This document shows positions 1 through 12,076 of a stretch of DNA of 64,000 nucleotides, piece after piece; position 1 is the first letter of the stretch, and the number at the start of each line of letters is the position of its first letter. Source of the stretch: Rotaria sp. Silwood1 (Eukaryota > Rotifera > Eurotatoria > Philodinida > Philodinidae); assembly GCA_905250075.1 (NCBI GenBank), contig CAJNOP010000208.1, positions 207,682 to 271,681 on the forward strand, read 5' to 3'. A program made the translations under genes and the position numbers. The notes below the pieces were generated by a model that did not search any database, had not been told where the DNA came from, and was given only the letters and a program-made list of their open reading frames with translations.

Positions 1-1484
1 TCAAAAAACGATAGAAATTGATAAATAACTCAAAATTCCTCGGCTATCAAACGCATCGGTAATACACATAGAATAGTAATTGTAGATTGAAAATTGCAAG
101 TTAAGTTTCACGAAAATATTAAGATAAACATTAATTGATTATCTATGACTTGTTTTTGTAACGTAGTTGTTCCACTTTCTTTTGTTTTTATATCTATTAT
201 TTTATGGTTTTTATTTTATTTCAGTTTTCTCCATTACATCATTTTTTTGCTCCTCACCTTCGAAATATTTGTTTTAAACATCAAGAATAGTCGAAACTGA
301 TATCTGATATTGTATTAGAGGTGAGTGCTCAGAAATGTTTGAATGCATAAAAATGCAAAACATTTACAAATCGCGAATAACCTAGCAAAACAGTTTAAAT
401 GAGTATGGGACTTATATAGGTCCATAAGAAAATGTACAAACATACACTTTGTCTTGCTATCTGCATTTAAGAATACATAACAGAGCGAATGGCATCAAAT
501 GATTAACAAGACTATTATTGCTAGCACATCATCTACCAAATTCCATATAATTTGGACTATTTTATTCCAAATCCAAACCAAAACCAAAACCAAAACGTGG
601 ATTTGGTGCATCCATATGACAACATTATGAAAAATGCTTGCTCGAATTTTCTGAACACATGACTGTGACTCTTATGATCCCACCGACGAAATTCTCATGT
701 GCCAGCAAACCGTTGATGTTTCATCCTGATTCATTACTGCCGGTGCTTAAGTGAAAACTGAGAAATAGAACTCGAGAATATCTAGCGGTTATCAGATTGA
801 TGGTCCAAATATTCACAAAGTTGTTTTTATGTGTAAATCAGCTAAAATGTAATAGATATCACTAGTGTCTGGAAGAGAGAACGAACACAGAGGCACTTCC
901 GTTATCTGGTTGGTCTATTTTCTTACCAACCTTACCACTCACAGATATTGATGCCTATTTTCATCAATTTTTTCCACCTTGTGAAAATGTTGGTACACAA
1001 GCTTATTACAATTAACAGTGCAGAGCTTTTGTTACTACAGCAAAAATAACGAGTGTTATAATTGTGATATTTCAGCCACACTTGGAAGTGATTTGTTATT
1101 ATCTGTTATGCTGTTTTTTAGAACAAGAATCATAACGACAATACTATAACTAATATCTCATTCTTTAGACTTAAACTATAAATCAAATGTTATAGCGAAT
1201 GAATCTATGTAAATTGATTGAAATCTTATGGAGAACTATTTCGATCACTGAAGTTAATTAGTGATTAAATAGTAATTAATTAATTATTAGTTAGGATTCT
1301 AAACAACAATATAACATGTAATAATAAATCATTTTTGACAATGATCAAAATATCAAGACTGCTATTCAATTAATTAAAATTGTAACACTGTTTACTTATG
1401 CTGTGATAACAAAAGTTCTGCATTCTTTCTACCTTTCTCATCTAGAAATAACTAGGTGACAAAATTGCTCTAAGTTCAACAACC
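1..1484. other. Intergenic, no gene recognised
   Basis: AT-rich sequence with frequent stops in all frames. A run of the 6-mer CCAAAA/CCAAAC near 575-595 is simple sequence. I see no coding signal, RNA gene or element boundary. The last ~60 bases before 1485 presumably hold the promoter and leader of the epimerase gene. Confidence 0.5.
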
Positions 1485-2546
1485 ATGGCTGAACTCATCA
1501 AAGTTTTCTTCATCGGTGGTACTGGTTACATTGGTGGATCTGTTCTTGCTCGTCTTCTTCCTCGTCAAGGCAAAGATCTTGACATTACTGTCCTCACTCG
1601 CTCACAAGATAAAGCGAAACTATTTGAAAAAATGGGTGTCAAGACTGTTGTTGCTTCTCTCGATGACGTTGATATTCTCTCCAAGGTCGCATCCGAGTCG
1701 AATGTCGTCTTTCATACTGCTGATGCCGATCACATCGAATCTGCTCAGGCTATCATCGAAGGTCTGAAAAAAAAGAAGCAAGCTACTGGTAAAGCTCAGA
1801 TCTATATTCACACCTCTGGCACGGGTGTACTGGGCGATGACGCGCGTGGTGAATATACTACGGATAAGATCTACTCTGATCTTAATATTCCTCTAATCGA
1901 ATCTATCCCTCGTGATGCCGTCCATCGTGAGATCGATCTAGCCATTGTCGCAGCAGGAGAAAGTGGTGATGTCAAAACCTATATTATTCTTCCTTCCACG
2001 ATATATGGTATTGCCAAGAACGAACTCACTGCCGCTGGTATCCAGAATCCACACTCGATCCAAATCCCTCAACTGATTCGCGCTAGCCTTGATCGCAAGC
2101 AGGCTGGTATTGTTGGCAAAGGTGTTAATCAATGGCCTAATGTTCACATTGACGATGTTGCTGATCTATATATCGTTGTCCTGGATGCTGCACTGGCAGG
2201 AACAGCAGCGCACGGTCGCGAGGGTTTCTATTTTGCCGAAAACGGCGAACATGTATTTCTCGACATTGCTAATGAAGTTGCTCGTGTTCTTCATGAGCGT
2301 GGCATCGGTACCGATAAGCCAAGTCTTTTTTCTGATGAGGAAGCGAAAAAATACTTTGGCTCGTATTACTTGGGCTCGAATTCTCGAGCTCGTGCTGAGC
2401 GCGGTCGTTTATTAGGTTGGTCTCCCAAATATACTACGAAGGATTTTATTGCTTCAATACCTGCAGAAATTGATGCTATTATCAACCGTGATGGTGGTAA
2501 ACCTTTCGTAGTTCGTGTAGATGGACCTGCAGCTCGCCGAAAGTGA
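1485..2546 (+). CDS. NAD(P)-dependent epimerase/reductase-like protein (extended SDR, intronless)
   Basis: A single uninterrupted frame encodes 353 residues. The N-terminus carries a Rossmann dinucleotide motif, GGTGYIGG at residues 11-18, directly after a short hydrophobic beta strand (KVFFI). This is the hallmark of extended short-chain dehydrogenases / NAD-dependent epimerases. A typical TSG strand (HTSGTG, about residue 109) and a later HIDDVADL segment fit the second half of the extended-SDR fold. A clear YxxxK catalytic pair at the usual place is not obvious, so it may be an NmrA-like or atypical reductase and the substrate is unknown. The frame is clearly richer in G+C than the flanks and has no intron, whereas other enzymes in the window (P450, F-box) are split and AT-rich. 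The style resembles fungal homologues, so horizontal acquisition is plausible but unproven. The start ATG lies in the favourable context ACCATGG. A polyadenylation-like AATAAA lies near 2647. Confidence 0.85.
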   Translation: MAELIKVFFIGGTGYIGGSVLARLLPRQGKDLDITVLTRSQDKAKLFEKMGVKTVVASLDDVDILSKVASESNVVFHTADADHIESAQAIIEGLKKKKQATGKAQIYIHTSGTGVLGDDARGEYTTDKIYSDLNIPLIESIPRDAVHREIDLAIVAAGESGDVKTYIILPSTIYGIAKNELTAAGIQNPHSIQIPQLIRASLDRKQAGIVGKGVNQWPNVHIDDVADLYIVVLDAALAGTAAHGREGFYFAENGEHVFLDIANEVARVLHERGIGTDKPSLFSDEEAKKYFGSYYLGSNSRARAERGRLLGWSPKYTTKDFIASIPAEIDAIINRDGGKPFVVRVDGPAARRK

Positions 2547-5500
2547 ACAGAGTAGATGTTAGAAATGCATCTGAATTGAAACAGTTTTATATGCGGATTA
2601 ACTGTGTGATTCTCAAATATGAAATAGCTGAAATTATTCAATCATAAAATAAATTGCTCTCATTGATCTTTCTATATATCCTCATATTTCTAAGCTCACA
2701 CTCATCCTCACTTCAATCTAGACTGTTGCAATGCATCTAATTATCTTGATGAAGAATCTTTTGTAGATATTTTTCACAAAGCTCAATCGTCGCTTTTCAC
2801 AAGGTTCTATTTGAACAACAGCTATCTACGTTTGTGTTAGCAGAAAGAAGTTGGTTCGTATTAAAGACAAGACTTAAAAAGTTTGGCAAAGAAAATAGTG
2901 GACAAATTTATGTGAAGTGAATTGTGTAATCTTCTTGAAGACTGCCAAGAATTTTGAATTAAGTGACAATAAAAAGAACCGATTAATCAGTTATAGCAAT
3001 GTCAGATTCTGTGTAAAAATAACCAGAACAATAGAGTTTCGATATTTGAAGGTGGGTAGCTAAGAGTGCATGTTCTCTTGACTTACACCCTCTTTAAGAT
3101 GATTCATGCTATTTTGTTCATGTTTTTATAGCAGAGAACAACCTATTCTTGAAAAAATGAATTTCACTTTTAATTATTTATTTAATAATAACAACTAAAA
3201 TCTTTTTTATGTTAATTCTTGACAAACGAATAAGTTTTTTCTGTTATCCTCGAATCTAAAACAACAATGAAATTTTATGTTACCACGAACAAACTTTTGT
3301 TCTGTAATTCTAATCCAATTCTTTTGTTATTGAACTTTTGTTTTTGATGAAAATGTCGAATGTCATCACGAAAGTAGATAAAAATATTTATCAGACTATT
3401 GTTCTACAAGATGCTTTCTTTTAGAGAAAAATCTTTTAATTTGAAATAAACTTAATATTGGATCTGTCACTTTACAAATAGAAATCTCCTTAAATGTAAC
3501 AATCGTCAATTAAAAATTCTGATTGTTTTTATTAGGTTCATCTTTACAAAAATTGTTTCTGTTTCTTGAAAATGTTAAACAACATTGAAATCTATTCGAT
3601 AAAATTAATCATCAAGAAGTAAAGGAAGACTTCAAAAAAGAGTTCAGAATAGTCATGATGAAGGACGTTTTGAGAAAAACACTACTTAGAACGTGCCGTC
3701 ACGACCAGCTATGCAAGTAGTCTTTTACTTGTCCTTTAAAGGTCGAAACGTGTCGATCATACCAAAGAATATATAAGAGAGTTATAAAAATGTTCAAGAA
3801 TATGTGGTACATCCGAAATAAGATTGTCAGTAACGTTTATTAAAAACAGAAAGAGCAAAGACCTTTAGAAAAGAACCAAACAAATCATTTTGTGCTATTG
3901 AATTCAAATGATGTAGTATAGAAGACTCTTGAAATAATAATAAAAAGAAAAAACAAACAAATCTAAATGAACACTTAATAGATACCATCTTTTTGAATTA
4001 TTTGCAAATTCCAAATACAAAGAGAATTTCAATATATTTAATTCTTTGAAATATTATATTTTCATTATCTTTAAAATAATTCTATATAATTTTCCATAGA
4101 AATGTTAAAAAAACATATATAAAATAAACAATTTTAAAGATTATTGATAGTAAAGTAGAAATTCTAGAGAGGTGCTCATTATATAAAGGTTAAGTCTTTT
4201 GGAATAGCAAAGTCTCTTTAAGGAAATAGACACATGTTCTAGATATCTGGAGAATGCTTATAAATAAGATAACCAATTTGAGCACCTTATTACTTCTCTC
4301 TTCATGTATTTTTAATGTAGAAAATAGAAAAATTAACAACTGTTACAATAATTTTTGATAAAGCTCTTCTTAGTCACTTTCGAATTCAAATAACTGCCAC
4401 TATCTTTTCTTTTCTGTCACTTACACATCTAATCGATAGCGAAAAATCGTCATCCTGTATGTCTGTTCATGCACTCTAAAAAAAACGATTCATTACAGAA
4501 CTAGGCAGGCACCGAACCCGGGTACAGATCGGTAATCCCGGATTCAGCTGTTCCCGACTTAGATGACTGCCTAATATTAGACCAAAGTACATGAATAACT
4601 AAATCTAGTGTTTTAGGTACCGAGAATGATCGAACTCGGAGACACCGAACCACAGAAAGTTCTGGCTTAGTGAATGCCTATACAAAACCTGCATCGGACG
4701 GAAGAACTTTTGAGGTTTCGTACAAACTTACCAAACCCAAAAACAGATTGGAAAAAGTTTGTGAAACTATTGTTAAGTTTGACGAAGGCGTGAGCGTGAG
4801 TATTTTTTTCAAGCAACCGATCCACACTCACATATAGGACATGTATGTATTATGCCTGATTTATGATTTTCTGTTATTTATTTTCTGCATTTATACTATA
4901 ATTGTTGATTTTATCATGAATTATAGCATTATGAATTGTAGCGGTATATGAATATGTACAAAACACGTATTTGACAATAAATGTCAATGATGTTAATCCT
5001 TCTTTTGTAGATATTGATTGACAAAATAATGTCTTTCATAGTATTCTTATTGAAAATCTTATCAATGTGTTAGAAAACATGAAAATTATTATCAGTTTAT
5101 ATACCTTTTTAGTTACAAAACTCGGACTAATCACTTATGTTCTACGATTTTTTTCAATTAACCATAAACTTTTGGTATGCATTAATACATAATTAGTCCA
5201 GTGGGTGTTCATTTTTTTATTTTTAGAAATAGAAATAAATTTTTTCACAACTTCTTCAATACTTCATGAGTTCTTTTCCCGACGAAGAAATCTATTGAGC
5301 TAGTATCGTTCATTTGAGCTGATATTTCACTCATAGAAGGATAGGCTTCATAGTGTATATAAAAATTCTAAAAGAGGTCATTCTATTAGGCCTTTTTTTT
5401 TCTTTAGTTGTGATTAGGGTGTGGGCCTTCTCTATAATCAAATCCACATACCAACCCCCACAGAAATATTGAATTTAATTATTGATATATAATAGCAATA

Positions 5501-6017
5501 GCTTTCAAAGCATATTTATCTTCAAAATATGCCTATATACAAAAACATTCCTCTTATGAATGATATAAAATGAAGGTATGAATGTAAGTGTTTGTGCAGA
5601 TTTTTTCCTCATGCACACAAACCTCCAATCAATCAACGGTATCAAATCTCAATTATCGACATAAAAAAATCAATCTTTTCTCCCTTGTTATTGATAGCCC
5701 TGGTATGTACAGCATGTTACAGCAAAACTATTTACAATGTAAAATTATTCACTCCTCCTTTATGTTTCTACTTTTTTTTTCTTTTTCGTTTATCTATGCA
5801 AGTATCAAATTAGAAATCACTGATGCATAGAGTCATAAAGAGCATTTGTTTTTCTTCTGACCTTCGTTATTTCACCAGGCAGCTATTTGATAAAAAATAA
5901 AATAAAGTAGAGAACGCAAGAGAAAATATAGCATTTAAAGGAGTAAAATAAGCAATCTATTCATTTTTTTTACCATCAATATACGTAAAAATAACATAAA
6001 CAGCAGCAAAAAAAACT
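2547..6017. other. Intergenic; GC-rich CCGAAC patch inside
   Basis: AT-rich DNA without a convincing coding region; short frames at 5588-5830 have no recognisable content. A locally GC-rich patch at about 4500-4800 repeats the motif CCGAAC/CCGAAT and contains a 6-bp inverted pair AGGCAG...CTGCCT at about 4504-4572. A weak G-rich/C-rich hairpin lies at 4786-4832 and another at 5418-5462. Confidence 0.4.
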
Positions 6018-6334
6018 ATGTCATTCACCACTGAAGATTTACAGAAGTATGTCGGACAAAATGTTCGTAATGTGAAAGAAGAATTAATAAATGAAGGTAA
6101 TAGAACACTTCTATCATACTTGAATCATAAAGTGCGATTTTACATTCATGGATGTTTTTTTCTTTAGGTTACGAAGTTCATCTAGTTTCTCTAGGCCGCT
6201 GTGCAACAGGTTGTGTACCGCCAAGACCACTTGTCGCTGGAGAGTCTGAGCCTGAACGAAAGAAACGTATTGTTATTTCATATAACGGCGATGATCCAGA
6301 CGAAAAAATTAGTTCCATTCGATGTGACGACTAA
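6018..6334 (+). CDS. Small protein resembling I78 / potato-inhibitor-I peptidase inhibitors (two exons)
   Basis: Two exons join cleanly: 6018-6096 and 6168-6334, with a 71-bp GT-AG intron (phase 1, acceptor TTTCTTTAG). The product is about 81 residues. It starts MSFTTEDLQKYVGQNVRNVK and ends with the pattern KKRIVISYNGDDPDEKISSIRCDD. The layout is a helix with (L/Y)VGQ near the N-terminus, a short strand, a Cys/Pro-rich loop (ATGCVPPRPL), and then a strand-turn-strand ending in IRC. This resembles compact inhibitors of the I78 and potato inhibitor I type, which block serine proteases through the exposed loop. The match is by pattern only; the loop lacks the usual MxYR residues, so function is a guess. 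There is no signal peptide, so it is probably cytosolic. An AATAAA occurs at about 6371, soon after the stop. Confidence 0.6.
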
Positions 6335-8966
6335 TGATGTTGATCTGTCATCCAGAGATTATTTTACGAAATAAACTCCTATTTTCAAGTATATAATAGC
6401 TCGTTTTCATTTAGTCCTAATACGCTTGAATCGCCGAACCTTATCAGTCGCATATTTCATTGTAGTGTATTCTTTTAGTTAGTCTATCAAATATTTATAA
6501 ATAAAAAAATGATAATAATCACTAATTCGAATCTTACTATGATAGTGTTACATCTCATTGCGAAATATCAAGAAGCCTCATTGAAGAAGACCTTCGATGA
6601 TATCTATTATGCTTATTATCATATATTTTTAGTGAATTGGCCTGTGATTTGGTGAGTGTGAGAATGGATCTTTCCTTTATTCTCATCCAGCCATCCATAC
6701 GCGAACGATTCTCGTTTTGATTGTTTCGAATTTCTCTCGACTATTGTCGATGAATATCGATTTGACTTAATTTTTCTTCGAAATCGGAAAATCTCAACAA
6801 AAGATTTAGATGTTAATATTAATAAAAAGGAATCGAACTCGTTTTAACCTAAACATGCCGATTCAGAAGCAAGATATAGAGCACAATTTATCGAATTCAT
6901 TCAATCTTTAATTATATACAACTCTTTCTAAGAATTCTCATAAAGAGCAAATCTTGCAGATGAAGTCACAACCCAGGTGACTAACTGAATATTTTGCTGC
7001 ATTATTTTCTGTTAATTTGACTTCGAGTTGCCTTCTATGATCGGCTTCAGATAGAATTAGTGTTTGTCTTCTCGAAACAATCCATCATATTTATTGTTTT
7101 ACTATGATTCCATCACAATCGATGAATAATTTCTCATTGAATACTGTCTAGGGAAACTTAAATTTGTTATTGAAGTTTCGTTAATGAATATTCTTCTCAA
7201 CTCATCGTTCAATAAAATTTTGTTGATCGATAAAATGAACTATGCATGAATCGATCAGTTTCATTCACGAAATCGATTCTTATTGTTGATAATCGCGATA
7301 GAAACAGTCTTAGTTAAGTTAGACACCAATATCAATAATTTTTCAATCTATTTTTTGGGTAAGCATTGAGTTTCGATTCTGAACTAAAGCATCAGTTGGA
7401 ATATTCTCATTGTTCCATGACTAATTTTAGTTTTGATCGATCTTGATTAAATTTAAACATCTTTTATTTCAATTTGATCAGGAAAAAAAACGCCTTTTAA
7501 CAAAACCTAAACAAGAAGAAGAACAGTGTTCACAAATAAAAAAAAAAAGAAAAACTTAGATCTAATCTCATAAGAACTATTCAGAAGAGGAAAAAATTGT
7601 CTTTATGTATTATTCTATCATGAGTTGGATTCGCAAAATAAACAATTTTTTAAATTTTCTATCACGAATTAAATAGAGGTGAGAATTGAAAAGCAAATGA
7701 CTCATAAATAGTTTTCATCCTTACAAAATCCTTGTACAATATCATATATAAACTTAAACAAAATGATATTTTGTTTCGATGTGAAAGTTTATTATGAAGC
7801 AATTGTATTTTGCAAGAAAATTTGATTTGAATAGTAAATCTTTGATAATTTTATGTAGTCCTTAACTGTTTGTTTTAAAAAGAGATTGAATAAGATAGAA
7901 AGCTCAAAAATAGCCTTTTGGCTTTCTTTAAACATTATAATACTTCAAAAAAAAAATAACCATATTGAGCAATTGTATAAATAAACATACATAATAATTA
8001 TATGATCATGTACACTAAAATTTAGTTATTTACAAGATCTAGAGCAAACTAGAAAGATGAATGAATGGGTCAAATATGTATATAGTTCTAAATGAATATT
8101 TTTAACAATAAGAATTTTGAAAAAATGAGAAAAATAAAATAAATGACTGATATTTTTCGAGAACAGTGGAAACAAAACTTTCTGTCGATACATATGACTG
8201 ATTATTTTGCTCTCCACGAATACAATAATAAAAAAATGTCTGTATCAATTTTACGGTTTGTTTTTTTCAAGACTAATATAAATATGAAGTGACAACCACG
8301 AAATTCTCATATTAAGAACAAGATTTCTTGTGAAATTACTCATTCAGATGATCATTGTGACTTTCTATAAATTTATGAATATGATTTAATGGTTTTTTTT
8401 TATGTAGTTAAATGGATATTAATTTCACATTCGAATTTCACTACTCTTAGATGTCTTTATGAATAATTTTATCATTAATATTGTTCAATCGAAAATGAAA
8501 TGCCCTATCGAGTGTAACATTTGTTGACCGTTACACCTCATTGTATATATGGTGTCTCGTTTGCTATAATCGTATCTTTACGCATTGATATTTTGACTAC
8601 CTCTCATTGTTCTATTGCGTGTCTGTTTCCTCTTTGCTGTTGTTATCTTCTCTAAAAATCCAAGATCATTCTTCAAATAATATTTCTAAGCAATATACAT
8701 TTAATGCTTCATTCGCAACATATGGGAAAGGCCAATAATAGCTTGTTTTCTTAGTGATACTAGAGCGTGGGATAGAAGTGAGGAATTAGAATGTATAGAT
8801 AAAACGAAGACTCACACCCACAGCGACATTTTACTTCGTAGCAGTTCAAATACATCTATCGATCGATATTATAAAACGAAATTGATTCTATCATTTACAC
8901 ATACGAAGATATCTGTGAAATACAGAAAAATGATCGACTAGGACATATTTATCATGTCGATTTCGA
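6335..8966. other. Intergenic, no gene recognised
   Basis: Very AT-rich. It includes a loose G-rich/C-rich inverted pair at about 6647-6705 and another at about 8765-8822 of the dispersed hairpin type. I see no coding signal. Confidence 0.4.
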
Positions 8967-9716
8967 TCGGGATTCGATTATAAAACAGATGAACCAATAC
9001 TTATGTCATTCAACTTGACTGATATCACTTTGACTTTTCATTATGTTTCATTCGATGAAATTGAAGAATTTTTATCTAAAACTTCTCATTATTTACAACG
9101 TTTACGTTTTGCAATACGTGAGAACAGTACATTTCTTCGTGCTACTCGTTGGAATCAATTAATTATAAATCATATGCCTAATTTATACATGTTTGATTTT
9201 ATGTATTTGGTTTCCCAAGATGATAGTCTGTTTGAGTATATTAATGCAGATCATTTATTAAATAGTTTTAAATCATCATTTTGGACAAAGCAACAATAGT
9301 TCTTCCAATATAAAGGTTGTTCATATTCTTCTAGTGATCTTTTTGGGAATATTTTATTCTAATCTTCCGTAAAGGTAAAATAATTCAATAGAATATATTA
9401 ATTTGAAACTGTTGTTTTTTTTCTCTCGATTTCAGAAGAAAATCTTATGAATTGTATCGCTGTGATACCTATGAGAGGACTATTAATTCAGCTTTTCATT
9501 TGACGGTTAGTATCGATTCCATACCAAATGATAGTTCAATTCATTTTCCACACTTGACTAAACTTATTTTGATTAAAAAGGATATCGAAAGCAATGATCG
9601 ATCAATATTAATTGCATTATTCCGTTGATGCAAATTACTCGTTTAGTAATTCGAGATCCTTATTTTACTATTAAGAAACTTATTAAATTATTGCGATATT
9701 CATTGAATTCTCAAAA
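8967..9716 (+). pseudogene. Broken F-box/LRR family gene (bdelloid type)
   Basis: The longest open stretch (9003-9299) translates as leucine-rich-repeat-like sequence: LTDITLTFHYVSFDEIEEFL, then LIINHMPNLYMFDF. This matches the style of the large F-box/LRR family seen intact at 38184-40457. It stops at TAG 9297-9299 inside the motif FWTKQQ-stop-FFQYK, where related proteins appear to have a tryptophan. That points to a nonsense change TGG to TAG. Coding-like sequence resumes after about 9434 (RKSYELYRCDTYERTINSAF), runs to a second stop at TGA 9626-9628, and continues one base out of frame (MQITRLVIRDPYFTIKKLIK). It is therefore also frameshifted. It ends abruptly in a G-rich simple repeat at 9717. 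The F-box start is missing. I judge it a decayed, truncated copy. Confidence 0.6.
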
Positions 9717-9863
9717 AGGGTGTGGGTGGGATGTGAATGTGGGTGTGGGTATGCGGTGTTGCTGTGGGTGTGACTGAGAGTGAGAGTGTGGTTGTTGGTG
9801 CATAAGAAGACAAGACACAATGTAATCACCCACACACACTCACACCTACATCCACACTCTGAG
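9717..9863. repeat. Degenerate TGTGGG repeat with C-rich inverted partner
   Basis: The left arm is GT-rich (repeated GTGTGGG, GTGGGTGTG) from 9717 to about 9800. The right arm is CA-rich (CACCCACACACACTCACACC) from about 9826. Together they could fold into a large hairpin. This is the longest of many such hairpins in the window. The G-rich hexamer TGTGGG matches, from memory, the bdelloid telomere repeat. It truncates the F-box pseudogene. Confidence 0.6.
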
Positions 9864-12076
9864 ACATAGAAAATCTGAAAATACTATCAAAATGTGAAAA
9901 CAAAATTGTTTTGAATTTTTTGGTCTAACTCGAAAGACTGAAGGATTGTGGTTTTTGCCATTTTTTATAAGTGTGTCAAAAGAATCTGATATTCTGGATT
10001 TAGAAGTTTCTCGATATGATCTTTCATCTGAGCCAGAAAAAATCGAAAAAAAATTTTGCGACGGCCCCGGTGGTCGGGCGGAACCCTCTTCACAGCCTGA
10101 GAATGAATTCATTACAGTATTTTAGAAAACAGGAAAGTACTAGTCGGTTAGTGGAAAAAGATCAAATGATTGAGTACACAGTCATGGCTGGAACTGGTGG
10201 ATACCTAATCGGTCACCGCAATTCTGTCTTGTCAGTGTCAAGCATCGGTTTCAGCATCGCAAGCATCCACGACGCATGCATTTGAAAAGAAGGAAAAGAA
10301 ACCATCATCGTTGGTGGAGGCTGAAAAAATAATCTCTTGTTGGTAAGAAGGATCTATATAGCAGTCAAATATGCGTTTGCGTTGTTTTTTCTCTTCATTC
10401 GACAAATGCGAAATCTTCGAAAGGAGAACGAAAGAACTTGATGTTTTATTGATACAGCCACATATAGTGCAGGAGGGTGTGGATGTGTGGATTTAAAGAA
10501 AACCCATACCCAAACTCACATCTCTCATCAATCTTGATACTGATGGACTGGATGTGAGCCGTCAGTTCATTCGCACTCAATAACATAAAACTCAATTATT
10601 AAATAATTCATCGATAGTTCAAAAATACAGTTATTGTTCTTTGTACTTCGTTCTGTACGTGATGTTTTCATATATTTTATCCATTTCAATCCAGTTAATC
10701 AGTATACATAGTTATGTTGCACATGCAACCGGTGGACTGTAATTGAGCAACGAATAATTGAATAAAAAAAATAATTATTGACTTGTCTTATGTTGCTTTT
10801 TATATAGAACTGTTTAATACTTAATTAAGCAAGCAGATGAATCGATTGCAATAACTATGTCCTAACATTCTCGTGTATATGTGAGCAAAACCATTTGTTG
10901 ATGACATTACTTTGCAAAATTAAAATACATGTATCTCTGGGTAATGAATCTTCCTTGAGCTATTTTTGTGAATAATACATATACTGAGTTACCCTAAATA
11001 CTTCGAAAAAATCAGTCCTCGGAACCTTTGTTCTGACAATTTATCACCAAAATACTAGCGTTAGTAGCATGATACAAGAAAGGACATCAGTTGTCACTGC
11101 AAGCATTTCAGTTTAAAAAAATATGCAAACTGAGGCGATATTCTTAGCAACTAAATGGTACATTCTGTAGACGACTCTTCAGGCTACAGAATCGCTATGC
11201 AAATTTTTCTCTGAACATGCCTAGATTTTTCAAAAACTGGAGCTTACTCGTCGTTACCGATGTGACAGGGTACGCATGGAGTATGTTTGCTTCTTTCATC
11301 TCTCTATAGATGTTCACTCGTTTACTGCGTAACTTATGTCTCACATTCTTCATAGTACGTTCTTTCGTAGATTATATTAAAAAAAACTATTTTACGTTTT
11401 ATTAAGGTATTTAGAGAACCTGATTACTAGGTAGAGGCTTTTGACATCATTTTTCTGTTTTTTTTAAGAAAATGGCAAACAAATTCACTTAATATAGCGA
11501 CAACTTTAGTAAAAAAAAGGTTCTTATACTTTTTGAAACTACCGAACCAAAAAATATGCATTATTCTTTATGGATCGGCAACCACAGTTTAAAACATTCA
11601 GTTAGAAGGTATCTTCCATCTGCATATAAACTAATTTTATCGCATCTCAAAACTTATGAGGTATTCTATACCACTTTTCATCATAGCTTCTGTTACACAA
11701 AAAAAAGATTAACCTTACAACAAATAATTTTTATGTTCAAAAACAAAACCATTATTAGACACTCGAACATGTTGTTGATAATCAGTTCAGTATCTTTAAA
11801 ATCTGAAAGACTACTCTAACGACTCGATTAATTAGATTACCATAATACTTTATCGATATTCTATGTAAATTTATTTAAAATATATTTGTGAAAAATAGTC
11901 CAGAGAGTGCATTTATCAAAAAGTGAATAATAAATAAAACTCATCATTTTTGACTTTACGAAGTAAATTTTTATTGAGTTAATCTTTTCTTTATGACACC
12001 CTGCCATACTTGTTTATATCTATAATGATAAATGTTACTTTATTCGTTTATATTTTGGAAGAAGAAGTTGTCATTT
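9864..12076. other. Intergenic; one G/C-rich hairpin
   Basis: There is no convincing gene; short frames at 10016-10285 and 11556-11819 have no recognisable motifs. A dispersed hairpin (GGGTGTGGATGTGTGG ... CCCATACCCAAACTCACA) lies at 10474-10522. Confidence 0.4.

Noticed and set aside
1000-1020. Resemblance of GCTTATTACAATTAAC to the bdelloid spliced leader
   Set aside because: Only part of the leader matches, with no following donor site or Sm-like context; probably chance in AT-rich DNA.
4500-4575. Possible tRNA in the GC-rich patch
   Set aside because: The outer stem pairs, but the T arm and D arm cannot be formed on either strand.
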